This document shows positions 54,303 to 64,000 of a DNA stretch of 64,000 nucleotides, piece after piece. Numbering within the stretch: the first letter of the stretch is position 1; each line of letters opens with the position of its first letter. The notes beneath the pieces are model-generated. The model was not told where the DNA came from. It was given only the letters and a program-made list of their open reading frames with translations, and ran no database searches. The stretch is from Hoplostethus atlanticus (lineage: Eukaryota; Chordata; Actinopteri; Trachichthyiformes; Trachichthyidae): positions 1 through 64,000 of the forward strand of contig JAXDDX010000171.1 of assembly GCA_034670405.1 (NCBI GenBank), written 5' to 3'. The position numbers were made by a program, and so were the translations under genes.

Positions 54303-55247
54303 ATGGATAATGTTTCAGGTATAACACTGTTTACTCTTTCAGGGTTAAATCATACGTTGGAACACAGAATCACCCTCTTCTCACTTACTTTGCTGTGGTA
54401 CTTAGTGATTTTGCTGGCAAATGTTGGCCTTATTGTTACCATAATAATGGATAAAAACCTTCACAAGCCCATGTATATCTTCTTGTGTAATCTATGCATC
54501 AATGGACTTTATGGAACAGTTGGGTTTTACCCCAAATTTCTCTTGGATCTACTGTCTCCTCATGTCATTTCTTATGCTGGATGCTTGCTACAGGGTTATG
54601 TAATACACTCATCGACTTGTGGTGATTTCTCTATCCTGGCTCTGATGGCCTATGACAGATATGTGGCTATATGTCGACCTCTGGTGTACCACTCAGTTAT
54701 GACAAAACAGAGAGTCTCTATCTTTGTGTTCTTCTCCTGGTTCATACCACTTTATTGTATGTTAATGAACACAGTCTCACTATTAGGATCAAAGTTATGT
54801 GGCTCACGCATAAATAGACTGTACTGTGTTAACTGGATGGTTGTAAAACTTGCTTGCTCAACCCCCAGAGCAAACACTGTTATTGCCTATTTAAATATTC
54901 TGTTTTATTTTGGCCATGCTGTTTTTATTTGTTGGTCTTATATGCATCTGATCAGAACATGCTCAACATCCAAAGACAAAATGGGGAAGTTCATGCAAAC
55001 ATGTTTACCACATTTAATCTCTCTAATCTCTTTTTCTATTTCTGTGCTTTTAGATGTACTGTACATGCGATTTGGGTCAAGTGATTTATCTCAAAGCCTC
55101 CAGAACTTGATGGCAGTAGAATTTCTTCTCGTTCCTCCAATCATAAATCCCCTCATATATGGGTTCAAACTGACCAAAATTCGCAACAGAATTCTGAGAT
55201 TTGTTCCTATTAACACAAAAGGTGATAAGTGTCAAGACAAAACTTGA
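54303..55247 (+). CDS. Odorant receptor, teleost class (likely delta group)
   Basis: An intact single exon of 314 residues. N-glycosylation sites lie at Asn3 and Asn16. Helix 1 (about 23-48) has the conserved Asn40. LHKPMYIFLCNLCINGLYG (53-71) leads helix 2. Cys94 is the extracellular cysteine, and MAYDRYVAICRPLVYHSVMT (from 115) is the complete signature between helix 3 and the second loop. KFMQTCLPHLISLISFS starts helix 6, and PPIINPLIYGFKLTKIRNRI ends helix 7. The tail (GDKCQDKT) is short and polar. The first in-frame ATG gives the normal N-terminal length. It shares the plan of the other receptor but is clearly a separate gene, with a different loop and tail sequence. It would work as an odorant-sensing GPCR in olfactory neuron cilia. 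No sign of decay. Confidence 0.95.
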   Translation: MDNVSGITLFTLSGLNHTLEHRITLFSLTLLWYLVILLANVGLIVTIIMDKNLHKPMYIFLCNLCINGLYGTVGFYPKFLLDLLSPHVISYAGCLLQGYVIHSSTCGDFSILALMAYDRYVAICRPLVYHSVMTKQRVSIFVFFSWFIPLYCMLMNTVSLLGSKLCGSRINRLYCVNWMVVKLACSTPRANTVIAYLNILFYFGHAVFICWSYMHLIRTCSTSKDKMGKFMQTCLPHLISLISFSISVLLDVLYMRFGSSDLSQSLQNLMAVEFLLVPPIINPLIYGFKLTKIRNRILRFVPINTKGDKCQDKT

Positions 55248-55710
55248 CAGCTTGCAACCTGATATTGGAAAATAAATCATTGTAAATCCTTGCTTAGATT
55301 TAATTTCCCCTTACATTATTGTTGACAATAGTTGACAAGGGAGATGCTTAATGTGTGCTAACAAAGGGTATATGAGCCCCCTTTATCATATCACAAATTA
55401 TCTCTGTAACTGTAAGTACTGTATTCATTTTGTCACATGGATATACATCTGATTCTGTACTTGTTTGCATGTTATAAATACATTTTCTACTAAAGATCAG
55501 TGTCTTGAAGTTCATGCAGGCTAGAAATATTATAATGCGAGACACAAGTGTGACAATTATTTGTTACTTCACAGATCATTTATGATTGAAAGTAAATTGA
55601 AAACTGAATCATTATTCAATAGCACAAAGCTTCCCAAAGCTGCGTTGTGCAGCTTCAGAAAATTCAACAATTGCAATCAATAGGAATTAGGGGATATTTT
55701 ATTAAAGTTT
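55248..55710. other. 3' flank of the second odorant receptor
   Basis: AT-rich. AATAAA at about 55271-55276, some 25 bp after the stop, could be its polyadenylation signal. Nothing else was recognised. Confidence 0.45.
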
Positions 55711-56152
55711 TTATTGGACTTTAATATCCGTAACCCACAGGAGACAATCCACAAATATGTACAGTGATCCACAAATATTTCAGTATCCATAAACAATACT
55801 TTTTGACTTGTGTCTTGTAAAATGATATCCAAATACATTTTAACAACTTGCAAAAATGCAAACTAATGCAGAACGAATTTGAAATGCACATGTAAAGGAT
55901 TTTAACTCGAGACCAGATTTTTTATTAGACCGATTAATTATTAGATGTCAGCTCTAATAATGTTTGCGTTACTGTACTGAAACATACACTTAGTAAAAAT
56001 AAAGTGTGCCAAGTCTCAACACCGCTGTTCCTGTCATTCATCAATAATTATTTAAACATTTTTGATTTGTTGTATATTAACATTATGGAATTATGCACTA
56101 GAGAAATAATGTATGCATTGCCAGACATTCGGTTTTCAACCAGACTGCCAAG

Positions 56153-57600
56153 CAGGGACGTGCAGAGGATGTTAGAGGGGCAGGGGCCCAGATTCATAAA
56201 AGGGCATGCCGGCGATTTCTGTAAATAATGAAATAAATATATGCCTGGAATGACTACTTTTGCGACACTGTTAAAGGGATATTAAAATGTATGTATTTAA
56301 AACAAACCCATGACTGAGGTTGGTTCAAACACTGCTACATGACAGTTAATTAATGATACATGCAAAGAAATGAAGTGTATTTCAGTAAATTCTCCTCACA
56401 TGTTAACCAGCCCAACTCTTACCTAGCCCTCTGACTGATATCCTCACTTGCAGAAGCTCAGCTTAATAGTGCTGACAAAGATGCACTTCCTCTGGCTGCA
56501 TGGCTGCCTCTCTCGCCTCCATATTCGTCTCTTACCACCTCTCCATAGAAGGCATAATTGCTTCAGTAATAACGGGCAATAAGAAAATGCTGATATTGTA
56601 TGGCTAAGATACTATTACTATGTGCCAACAAATTAGTTTAATATAATTCACATATCATATTATAATACTGAGGCTTGGAAGACATCATGCATTTTAGCCA
56701 CAATTCTAAAAAGCAACACATAAGCTTTAGATAAGGTGTATTAGACACTGGTTTATTTTTTTCATTTCATTGCTCTGTGTACCTGTATACAGTTCATATA
56801 ACAAATAAAACTACTACTACTACTACTACTACTACTACACCCCCCCTAAAGTAAGCCAGCATATAGAATGGTATCATCACTGCTTGGTCACACACACACA
56901 CACACACACACAGGGAACACACTGCGACATGCCCAAACAATATACACTTTTAAACATCACGTTTTTAGAAAACTGGCTATAAAGAAAAAGGGGTGACTAA
57001 TCACTAAACTACCAAAATGCAAAACGTAACTACCTGCTTCAGAAATGAATTGCATATTTGTAAGTGGTCCTGCATGACCGAGATAACGTCGTTAATTAGA
57101 CTAGCTTGCTTGCTCACGAGTACCGAGGCTAGTAATGACGAAATTACACCGTGTAGGTGGCAAGTCCTACTGACCTACTTCATAGTTTTTTAACGGATAT
57201 ATAACATAAAAAGTAAGTAAGTGTTGTTTAATCATGGTTTCATAATTAAAACAGTGCCTACCTGAGTGATATCATTCACCGTAACCGGGCTGGGGATGCG
57301 GTGTTGTATTCAGTTGTATTCAGAATGTCGGAAGATGCGACGTTGATTGATTGATCGAGACAAAACCATTTGGAAAGGGGGGGGGGGGGTTGGAGAGCGG
57401 AGTACTTTCTAAATTTTTAAGGTGTATTTTTTTGTGGATACTACTATACATTTCCCTCTTTATATTTGATAGAATTTCAATAACAAATAAAGAAAAAATA
57501 AAATACAATTAACACCAGCCAAAAAAGGGCACTTTTTGACTCTGAGGGCAAAAGGGCAGGGGCTCAAGCCCCCCTTGGGCCCTATCTGTGCACGTGCCTG
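56153..57600. mobile_element. Non-autonomous hAT element, 8-bp duplication
   Basis: CAGGGACGTGCAGAGG on the left and CAGGCACGTGCACAGATAGG read inward from 57600. CTGCCAAG is duplicated perfectly (56145-56152 and 57601-57608). 1448 bp without a transposase. Near the right end lies GGCTCAAGCCCCCCTTGGGCC, typical of this fish hAT family. It includes a (TAC)n run (56812-56838), a CA run near 56889-56911 and a G run near 57378-57389. Confidence 0.9.
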
Positions 57601-57664
57601 CTGCCAAGTTTGCCAAATGGTTTGTTCTCTGTTCTGGTCGGAGGCACCAAGCCAACGTGTACAG

Positions 57665-57805
57665 TTATGGACATACACTAATCAGCCACAACATTAAAAC
57701 CACTGACAGGTGAAGTGAATAACATCGATTATCTCGTTACAATAGCACCTGTCAAGGGGTTGGATATATTGGGAAGCAATTGAACAGTCAGTTCTTCACA
57801 AAAAA
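57665..57805 (+). mobile_element. Tc1/mariner-like end fragment
   Basis: ACACTAATCAGCCACAACAT, then TAAAACCACTGACAGG and CACCTGTCAAGGGGTTGG, match the 5' end of a fish Tc1/mariner-type transposon as I know it. The match fades after about 57800, before any transposase codons. Confidence 0.6.
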
Positions 57806-58412
57806 ACAACAAACACACCACATCAAAATGATCCAATAAAAAATATCAAACCACAATAAACAAATCACCAATGAATTAACTATTTACAACTCCATTTCTG
57901 GATCTCTGCCCTAACTAAATGTTCAATGTGCACTACAATACAGCTTCGTTGATTGAACTTGAACTGAGCTAAGAGCAGGCGCATATCGCCAACTACTGAC
58001 TGACAATGGTACATGCCCATTTGGTGCAAGTTGTGGATCTTGTTTTTACAGATCTGCTGTGGGACATTGGACAAAAATCCACAAATAGAACTACAAATAT
58101 AAATACATGCGGACATGGCAGCGGAGGCAGAACAGCGAGGTTGGAAAGCTCGGGTATGGCCGGCCCGGTAGCGTAGTGTAGCACTGTGTGGCTGTATTTA
58201 TGCTATGGTACTTTTGAGGGGTGTCTGTACTGCTAGCTAGGAAAGTGCCCATCAGTCTAGTATAGGTATGGTGGCACATACATACATACATACATACATA
58301 CACTCACACACACACACACTCTCCCCATACCCGAACCAGGGACGATCCCCTCATTTCCCTAACCTGGGACCGTATCCAATCGGGGTTAACCCACACCCAA
58401 CCCCCACCCCTT

Positions 58413-58413
<1 letters not shown>

Positions 58414-58470
<57 letters not shown>
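58414..58470. repeat. (CA)n microsatellite
   Basis: About 57 bp of CA repeat. A (CATA)n tract lies just upstream at about 58278-58302. Confidence 0.95.
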
Positions 58471-58472
<2 letters not shown>

Positions 58473-59152
58473 TAGTTGTGTTGTTGTATTGTTGCTTGTA
58501 TTGGTATATTAATGTTGAGTCAAGGCTAGGTCAATGCTAGGTTGATGGCAGGCATTAGATGGCAGGGTGAGTTGTCAGGTGGTGGCATAGAGGGGAGTGT
58601 TTTCAGGACGCTGGAATACACCGTTGAGCCTTCTTGGTGTCAGTGTCGTGAGCCCAACTCAATGAAACATCGGTGAAGGAAGGTGCCCACTTGATAACCC
58701 CAATGACATGCTGCATACCGTTGTTGGCTAGGGTAGGTAACTGGCAAATGGTGCCATCTGATGAATGACTCTAGCTCTATGACAGTGTAGCCTGATGTCT
58801 GCTATGGTGTTCATAGCAGGGCTAAGTATGGGCTTCTATATGTGTTTGCCTTGGATTATGGCACAAGGGATAATAACATCTTGTCCTGTGTATTAATAAA
58901 TGCATGAATTTGTACATTTCGATCCATTTGTAAAACCTTTACATGTGTGTTTCAAATTTGTTCTACATTAGTTATGCATTTTGCAGTTTGTGGATACTGA
59001 AATATTTGTGGATTGTGATAAGTATTTGTGGATTGTCTCCTGTGGGTTACGGATATTAAGTCAATAACCATAATTTGAACAGTATCTTGCTTATAGTGCC
59101 ACGAAAACGTAGTGAAAATAATTCACGTTTTTCACATGAACAATATTAATCA

Positions 59153-59695
59153 TGTCACGCCCTCCACTTCTGCCTCCTAGCAGTCTATCTACCTGTCTGT
59201 CTCTGTCTGTCTGTGTGTATGTGTTGGCGGGCGTGGCTCCAGACTCCGGCTCCTCCCTGACTCATCACCACCTCCCGCTCACCTGCTCTACCCCGCACAC
59301 CTGCAATCCATCAAGTCATCACCTCCTGTATAAGAACCCCGGCTTTCCAATCACTCATCGCCAGATCATTGGTTGTACTGCCCTGTCTTGCTTCTCGGCC
59401 GCGTTGCAGATTTATCTCAAAGTTTCTCCTACGCCTTTGACTAACCCTGTTGTCCTGTATCCAGATCCAGTCTGCTGACCTACCACCGCCTGTCTGTCTT
59501 CCTGGTTCCCTGCCTGTCGTCCTGTCTGCCTGTCTCCCAGCGCCGTTCACCCCGCTCCTGCACCAGCCCGTCTCCCCAGCTTGCCATTCCTACCTTGCCA
59601 TTCTCTGTACTAATTCCCTAGTAAAACCTGTTTTTTCCCTACCAACGTCTCTGTGTCTGTAGTTTGCACTTGGGTCCTGTAACACGATTGTAACA
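59153..59695 (+). mobile_element. Solo LTR C, family 1 (fossil)
   Basis: TGTCACGCCCTCC...GATTGTAACA with a perfect 5-bp duplication AATCA (59148-59152 and 59696-59700). It carries TATAAGAACCCCGGCTTTCC (59329 on), CACTCATCGCCAGATC, and AGTAAAACC near the end. It lies 85 bp beyond the long-inverted-repeat element. Confidence 0.88.
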
Positions 59696-59962
59696 AATCA
59701 TCTGAATTGTATCTCAGGAATTAAGATGTAAACAATTCATTTAAAAACATCTTCCCTCGTTTGTGAAAAGTTCAGGTTCCTGCAGTCGAAAAACGCCTAC
59801 AGTTAAATCAGTTCCTGGCTGCAGTTAGCCTTAATGAGCTCCGGCCAGTATCGGATACAGGGAGAACCAACTTACAAGCGTGATTCTCTCCCGCATTCAG
59901 CTAACGTCTCAACCACACACCCCTGTCTGCCACATACTCCCACCGCCCAAGCGATCAGACCT

Positions 59963-61342
59963 GGGGCCTCATTTATAGAGGTTGCTATGCACAAAAAAGT
60001 GACGTAAACGGGGGTGAAATGTGCGTACGCATCTTTCATAACAAACGTCGGGATTTATAGAAAAATTCTATGCGGAAAAAGGTGCGCATTTCTACGCATC
60101 CTTTCACCCATGCGTAGAGCTCACACAACGTTTTTCAGACACGGGAGTCGAATGTAGAATCGACTCCTGTGTAGAATCAACAAAAAGGATGCTTTATTCC
60201 ACAAAAATGTGTCTATTACAAAATAAAATGTCTCCACATGGGGTCTTAACCTAGCTATCTGTTCTATGGTGCCCAAAAACAAACAAATTGGCTACGAGTA
60301 CGGCTATGCTACGGTCAAAAAACTATTGCTCCACGTCCTGCCTGCTCCATTGACTACCTTCCCCTTACTAGCACATGCGTGTGGATCATTACTCTAACTT
60401 AACATAGCAGGCCAAACTAATAGAGCACGGATAAGCCTCTTACATCGATCACTACTAGAAAATAATGATTGAACAACACAAATCAAAGTTTAAGCATTCC
60501 AAAAGTCATAATGTTAAATATAATATTAACACAAAATTAAATTATTTATAACTACAAATTATTCAAATGAGGCACAATATGCAAAATAAACCTAATGTAC
60601 CTTATGGCTCTAACAACAGAAGTTGGCTTACTAGTTTCTGTGGCATCCGTAGCTGCATCATGTGTCCCCCTCTGCCTCTGGCACAATTCCAGACAAAAAG
60701 GTTTCCCCGATGATGCCTGTAATTCTGTGGTGGAGCTGTGAAGGTTGGGGTTCTCCCTGACCGCCACCAGTGGAATCCACACTCTGCCGATAAGCAGCAA
60801 TGCGTTTTTTTGGCCTCAACTTTCATATCTGACAATTTCTTTTCACGTCAGCAACTGTTCGCAGTGTGGAGCCAACACTGTTCACTGCTTCCGTCACGTT
60901 TCCATTCACATTGTTTCCTTTTGTTGGAGATACCTCTACTGAGCCCCCCAAACAGTACACAGTACTTTATGGTGCTCAACCTCAGTGATGAGCACCTCTA
61001 TCTTGCACTCCGCAAATTTTGCCTTTCTTGCAGTTGGCGTCTCTGTCTTTCCCTCATTGATAGTCCAACAAAGGCTCCTTAACAATGTCGGCATATTCAT
61101 GACCTATTTAGCATTGACCATTTATGGATGATTGTGGGACGACACTGGGAGGAGTAGTGGGAGGACACTGGGAGGAGTACACGCACGCACAATTCACCGC
61201 AGGTGGGTATTTATAAAGAGGTACAGGTGTGCGCCGTACGGTTTTATAGATCTGAATATTTTCTTGCGTACGTAGATTCTGAGGTTTGTGAGTACGCAAT
61301 GTTTAGGATGGAATCTACGCTGAGTTTTATAAATGAGGCCCC
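59963..61342. mobile_element. PIF-Harbinger-type element, decayed
   Basis: GGGGCCTCATTTATAGA on the left and GGGGCCTCATTTATAAAAC read inward from 61342 are the ends. AGACCT and AGATCT flank them (59957-59962 and 61343-61348), a near-match that may be the target site. The body holds a decayed Myb-like ORF and no nuclease. About 1.4 kb. Confidence 0.75.
60600..60835 (-). pseudogene. Myb/SANT-like accessory ORF relic of a Harbinger element
   Basis: The minus strand from 60835 reads MSDMKVEAKK. After one extra A the frame continues as RIAAYRQSVDSTGGGQGEP and HRITGIIGETFLSGIVPE, a pattern I know from the Myb-like second protein of fish Harbinger elements. The DNA-binding part itself is not seen. 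Confidence 0.45.
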
Positions 61343-61618
61343 AGATCTGACGCACCATTTCGAGTCAAGTCGGTCAAGGTGCTGGTCAGCACCAAGAAGG
61401 CTGTAATGAACCTCCAGTAGAAACCGGCCAGCCATCAAAAACTGCTTCACCTTTTTGTTTTGTCTTGGGCAGGCATTTTTAATATAAAAACATATTACAT
61501 TCACATGTTCACGATTTATCAAAAAAAAAAAGTATGTATTTTTTTTCATTAAAATATTGGTGTTGAAGAAGCAACCGGTAGCTTAAACAGGAAGACCACT
61601 TCTGCCTGCCTGAGTCCT

Positions 61619-62017
61619 GGGGCATGTTCAATCTGAAAACGGTGTGCACCGTTTTGCTACGGTTTCTGGGTTGAACGACATGTTTCCTCGAAACGGTGTG
61701 AAACGGTGTACAACGGGCTTTGAGATACGTTTTCTCTCATTTGGTGGGTGTGTCAGAGGTGTTACCCAATCAGCAGCGACGTGTATATAAACCCCGCCAT
61801 ATTAAAAAGGCAGTGCGCACAATGGATCCAACTAAAGTATTTTGTAGTATTAAACATGTATTTAAACCGATTTCATCAGGCTCCGAAAATTCTTCGAAAA
61901 GAACGCAAAGAATGGCCTTCTCAGCAACGCTTGCATAACACAACAGGGTGTTCAACCCACCCCCATTTCCATTTAAATAAACGTTTTGCTACGTTTGCTA
62001 CGGGCTGAACGCACCCC
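61619..62017. mobile_element. Short inverted-repeat element (MITE-like)
   Basis: The ends GGGGCATGTTCAATCTGAAA and GGGGTGCGTTCAGCCCGTAG (inward from 62017) are imperfect inverted repeats, and both sides repeat AACGGTGT/AAACGTTT-like motifs. A TATA-like GTATATAAACC lies at 61791 on, with a short ORF starting MDPTKVFCSIKHVFKPIS at 61822. 399 bp. The target duplication was not found. Confidence 0.55.
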
Positions 62018-62392
62018 TGATCCACTCAGCCAGACACTGCCGAGTCTGAGAAGAGGGACTGTCATGGCTTTCTATGCCAACCAAATAAGCCAATCGACGC
62101 CTTTTACCGACAGTTCCACACGCGAGTGAATAATCCACAGGGCAAGTTATTGTTTGGTTGGTTTGAGAATGAAGTGAGTGCGTTGTAGTGTTGTGCAGTG
62201 CAATATTGATTTTCAAATGTTAAAGGTAACAAACAAAAGGACTGCGATGCATGCATCAAAATAATAGGTTCAAAATGCAAATAAATGGCTCAATAAATCA
62301 AGTTCTATTAGTCTAAATCTCTATATTCAGCAATCGCGGAAGTTGCATGGTAGAAAACTTTATCTTGGCGGCGTCTTTATTCATGCACACCT
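62018..62392. other. Non-coding stretch, nothing recognised
   Basis: Lies between two DNA elements. No repeat or frame of note. Confidence 0.4.
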
Positions 62393-62940
62393 GGGGCCTG
62401 TTCCAGAAAGCGGGTTTAGTGAAAACTCTGAGTTTGTTAACCCTGAGATTAGGGAAACTCTGGGTTTTCCATTCCAGAAAGAGAGGTAACTCAAACTCTG
62501 ATTCAGTTACCATGGTAACTGACTCTGTGAACCTAACCTGCTCGCTGGCAGGTTTTCTTGAACAAACCCTGACTTTCTCCTTATCTTCTCCCCTCTGCTG
62601 AACCTGAAGCAGCTGTCGGACATGGCGTGTCCTTTCCTCGGTAATCCGATCGATATTCAAGCGGAAGTAATTCGCATAGCCTTACGTTGGGAGAGGATTT
62701 TGAGACCCCGATTAGATGTTCTATGTCCAGGATGGAAGAGCTGTCCGAGATATAATATGCCGTTTACAGTTCACGGATTAAGTTACCACCACCCCGAGCA
62801 GTCAAATAAAGACACATTTCATTTGGTCTTCTTTATTTCCTACAAATACAAAAGCAACAGTTAGTATTTTTATATTGTTCCAACAACACATTTCACCTGT
62901 GACCATGCACCCACCTCTAACTTATGTTCCAGTAATTAAA
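62393..62940 (+). mobile_element. PIF-Harbinger element, left end and start of nuclease
   Basis: GGGCCTGTTCCAGAAAGCGG, then GTTTAGTGAAAACTCTGAG, is the 5' end of a widespread fish Harbinger family with several AACTCTG/CTCTGGGTT repeats. The nuclease ORF starts at 62622 and is cut short. The right end is not seen; a Gypsy fragment begins near 62944. Confidence 0.7.
62622..62864 (+). pseudogene. HARBI1-like nuclease, N-terminus only
   Basis: MACPFLGNPIDIQAEVIRIA, followed by RWERILRPRLDVL, is the start of Harbinger transposase-derived nucleases of fish. PFTVHGLSYHH fits a little further on, after a garbled stretch. The sequence then turns into unrelated codons (from about SNKDTF), so the DDE domain is absent. 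The full protein would have about 350-400 residues and cut DNA at the element's ends. Confidence 0.7.
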
Positions 62941-62943
62941 TTT

Positions 62944-63235
62944 CTAGATCTGCCTTTCTAATTTGAGGTTAAGGTGATAAATCTGTGTCACTCCACCCCT
63001 GTCAGTACGCTCAACCTCAACATCCTCAACTCGCCGCGTGACCACAAAGAGCCCTTGCCACCTGGCAAGCAATTTGGAGCTGGATGAAGGGAGCAATACA
63101 AGGACGTTGAAAATCCATGCCCCTCTGTCATACAGCTGACGTTCCTGGGCCTGGAGCAAATTCCTGTGATGATTTGCTCACAGGTCCATAACACAGGTCG
63201 CAATTTCCAAAATAAAACCCTTGTTGGTGAAGATA
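62944..63235 (-). mobile_element. Ty3/Gypsy integrase C-terminal fragment (fossil)
   Basis: Minus strand: NLLQAQERQLYDRGA, then NVLVLLPSSSSKLLARWQG, RTDRGGVTQIYHLNL. This is the GPY/F-type end of a Gypsy integrase that binds DNA. The fragment is short, broken and without LTRs. Confidence 0.75.
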
Positions 63236-63239
63236 ATGT

Positions 63240-63790
63240 GTTTTCTGAGTAATACAAAGTGGGTCATTCCATGTCAAATCACCCAAAATAACAGACATTT
63301 TAAACCCGACCATCTCAGAATTTGATGAAACTTGGTGTACTTGTTGGTTGGGATCCCACAACACCAAATCTCAAATTTCAGGTCAGTCGGACCAGTGGTT
63401 TGGGAGATACGGACCCCCAAAGTTTGAGATTTTGTGCAAAAAGGGGCATGGCCGCCAACCTTTGAACCCTCATATCTCAGGAACTACTGGGCCAATCTTC
63501 AAAAGTAGTGGTAGTGGTAGTGTTGGAAAGGGAATTTGACAGAGATTCAAAATCTGTCGATATTTTATGTTGAGTATATTGGGGTACGTTGACCTCTTGA
63601 CCTTTGCTATGACCTTGAAATTGACCTTGTGGATCACGTGACCTTGAGATGACCTTTCCTGAAATTTAATCTCCCACATGTTAACTAAAACATATAAAAG
63701 TTTCAGAGGTGTAATATTCTTTATTTAGCAGCAATAATTGGTAATTGGTCGTTTCAAATTCATTCATAGTCCTTTCAATGGTAAAGGGTG
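63240..63790. other. Repeat-like non-coding stretch
   Basis: GGTCATTCCATGTCAAATCA, CAGGTCAGTCGGACCAGTGG and ATATCTCAGGAACTACTGGG have the look of an intermediate-copy fish repeat, which I recognise only vaguely. Short direct repeats of TGACCTTG/GACCTTGA lie at about 63590-63655. No gene. Confidence 0.35.
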
Positions 63791-63796
63791 ACAAAG

Positions 63797-64000
63797 TCAA
63801 TATTTGCACACGCTCTTGGTAGGATTCTGACCGTTGAATTTCTCTTTTAGCTCCTCCAACACTTTCCTGAATAACTGAAGGTCCGATTTTTCTGATGAGT
63901 CAAGGTTACTTTCAGAAGAATCAAGTGGGACATCATAGACTTGTTCAAGCTGTCGTTTCAATGTTACTGTAGCTGATGCTAGTTTTTGCTGTCCTTTCAT
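63797..64000 (-). CDS. Partial frame running off the window, unknown
   Basis: A 67-codon frame open at the right edge reads LASATVTLKRQLEQVYDVPL, then SDLQLFRKVLEELKEKFNGQ, and ends VCKY. It is rich in Leu, Glu and Lys with heptad-like spacing, so it may form a coiled coil. It could be the C-terminal end of an ORF in a repeat or of a host gene; I do not recognise it. Confidence 0.3.
   Translation of the reverse strand: MKGQQKLASATVTLKRQLEQVYDVPLDSSESNLDSSEKSDLQLFRKVLEELKEKFNGQNPTKSVCKY

Larger units (their letters stand above)
55711..59067. mobile_element. Element with long inverted ends (about 150-190 bp)
   Basis: About 55711-55905 and 58915-59067 are inverted copies: TTAATATCCGTAACCCACAG followed by GAGACAATCCACAAATA, then CACAAATATTTCAGTATCC, in both, reading inward. 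No target duplication could be fixed. The middle includes a complete hAT MITE, a Tc1-like fragment and microsatellites, and no transposase for the outer ends was recognised. The family is unknown to me. Confidence 0.65.

Noticed and set aside
58268-58540. His-Thr-rich frame
   Set aside because: Product of the CATA and CA microsatellites.

Overview
The window looks like a stretch of teleost fish chromosome. Three things point there: two intact one-exon odorant receptor genes of the kind fish carry in clusters, a dense mix of fish-type transposable elements (CR1/L2-group LINEs, tRNA-headed SINEs, hAT and PIF-Harbinger DNA elements, Ty3/Gypsy LTR elements), and long CA, TA and CATA microsatellites. 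I cannot name the species. Nothing resembles a bacterial operon, a CRISPR array or an rRNA gene.

The only genes that look functional are the two odorant receptors, at 42484-43413 and 54303-55247, both on the plus strand and about 11 kb apart. The rest is almost wholly a transposon graveyard. From the left: a ZMYM1-type hAT transposase with one in-frame stop (2269-3999, minus); a 5'-complete LINE with an endonuclease/RT ORF (5040-8363); a Ty3/Gypsy fossil with gag and pol (about 9170-14324, minus); a decayed hAT transposase with a zinc finger, spread over 15.7-21.4 kb and split by a long-terminal-repeat-like insertion and a Harbinger MITE; an L2-type LINE (about 21.6-28.1 kb) split by a SINE tail, a foldback hAT element and a fragment of the first LINE family; and a small Gypsy fragment and solo LTRs.

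The centre (31951-38724) is a second Ty3/Gypsy fossil with matching LTRs and a 5-bp target duplication. It holds at least three later insertions, one of which contains a SINE. One guest (35412-36288) contains a segment followed downstream by a copy of itself from which a 293-bp GT...AG intron has been removed exactly. That is the most unusual signal I found.

The right part holds further solo LTRs (six in the whole window, two families, each with a perfect 5-bp target duplication), a second, inverted copy of the first LINE (48320-51926) that itself carries a SINE tail and a hAT MITE and has landed in a THAP-domain relic, the second receptor gene, a 3.4-kb element with roughly 150-190-bp inverted ends that contains another hAT MITE, and PIF-Harbinger pieces including a HARBI1-like N-terminus near the right edge.

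The insertions can be ordered. THAP relic < LINE < hAT MITE; Gypsy 31951-38724 < solo LTR < SINE; L2 LINE < foldback hAT and LINE fragment. The receptor genes sit in the least disturbed intervals. Boundaries given as exact rest on target-site duplications that I read directly; other edges are approximate.
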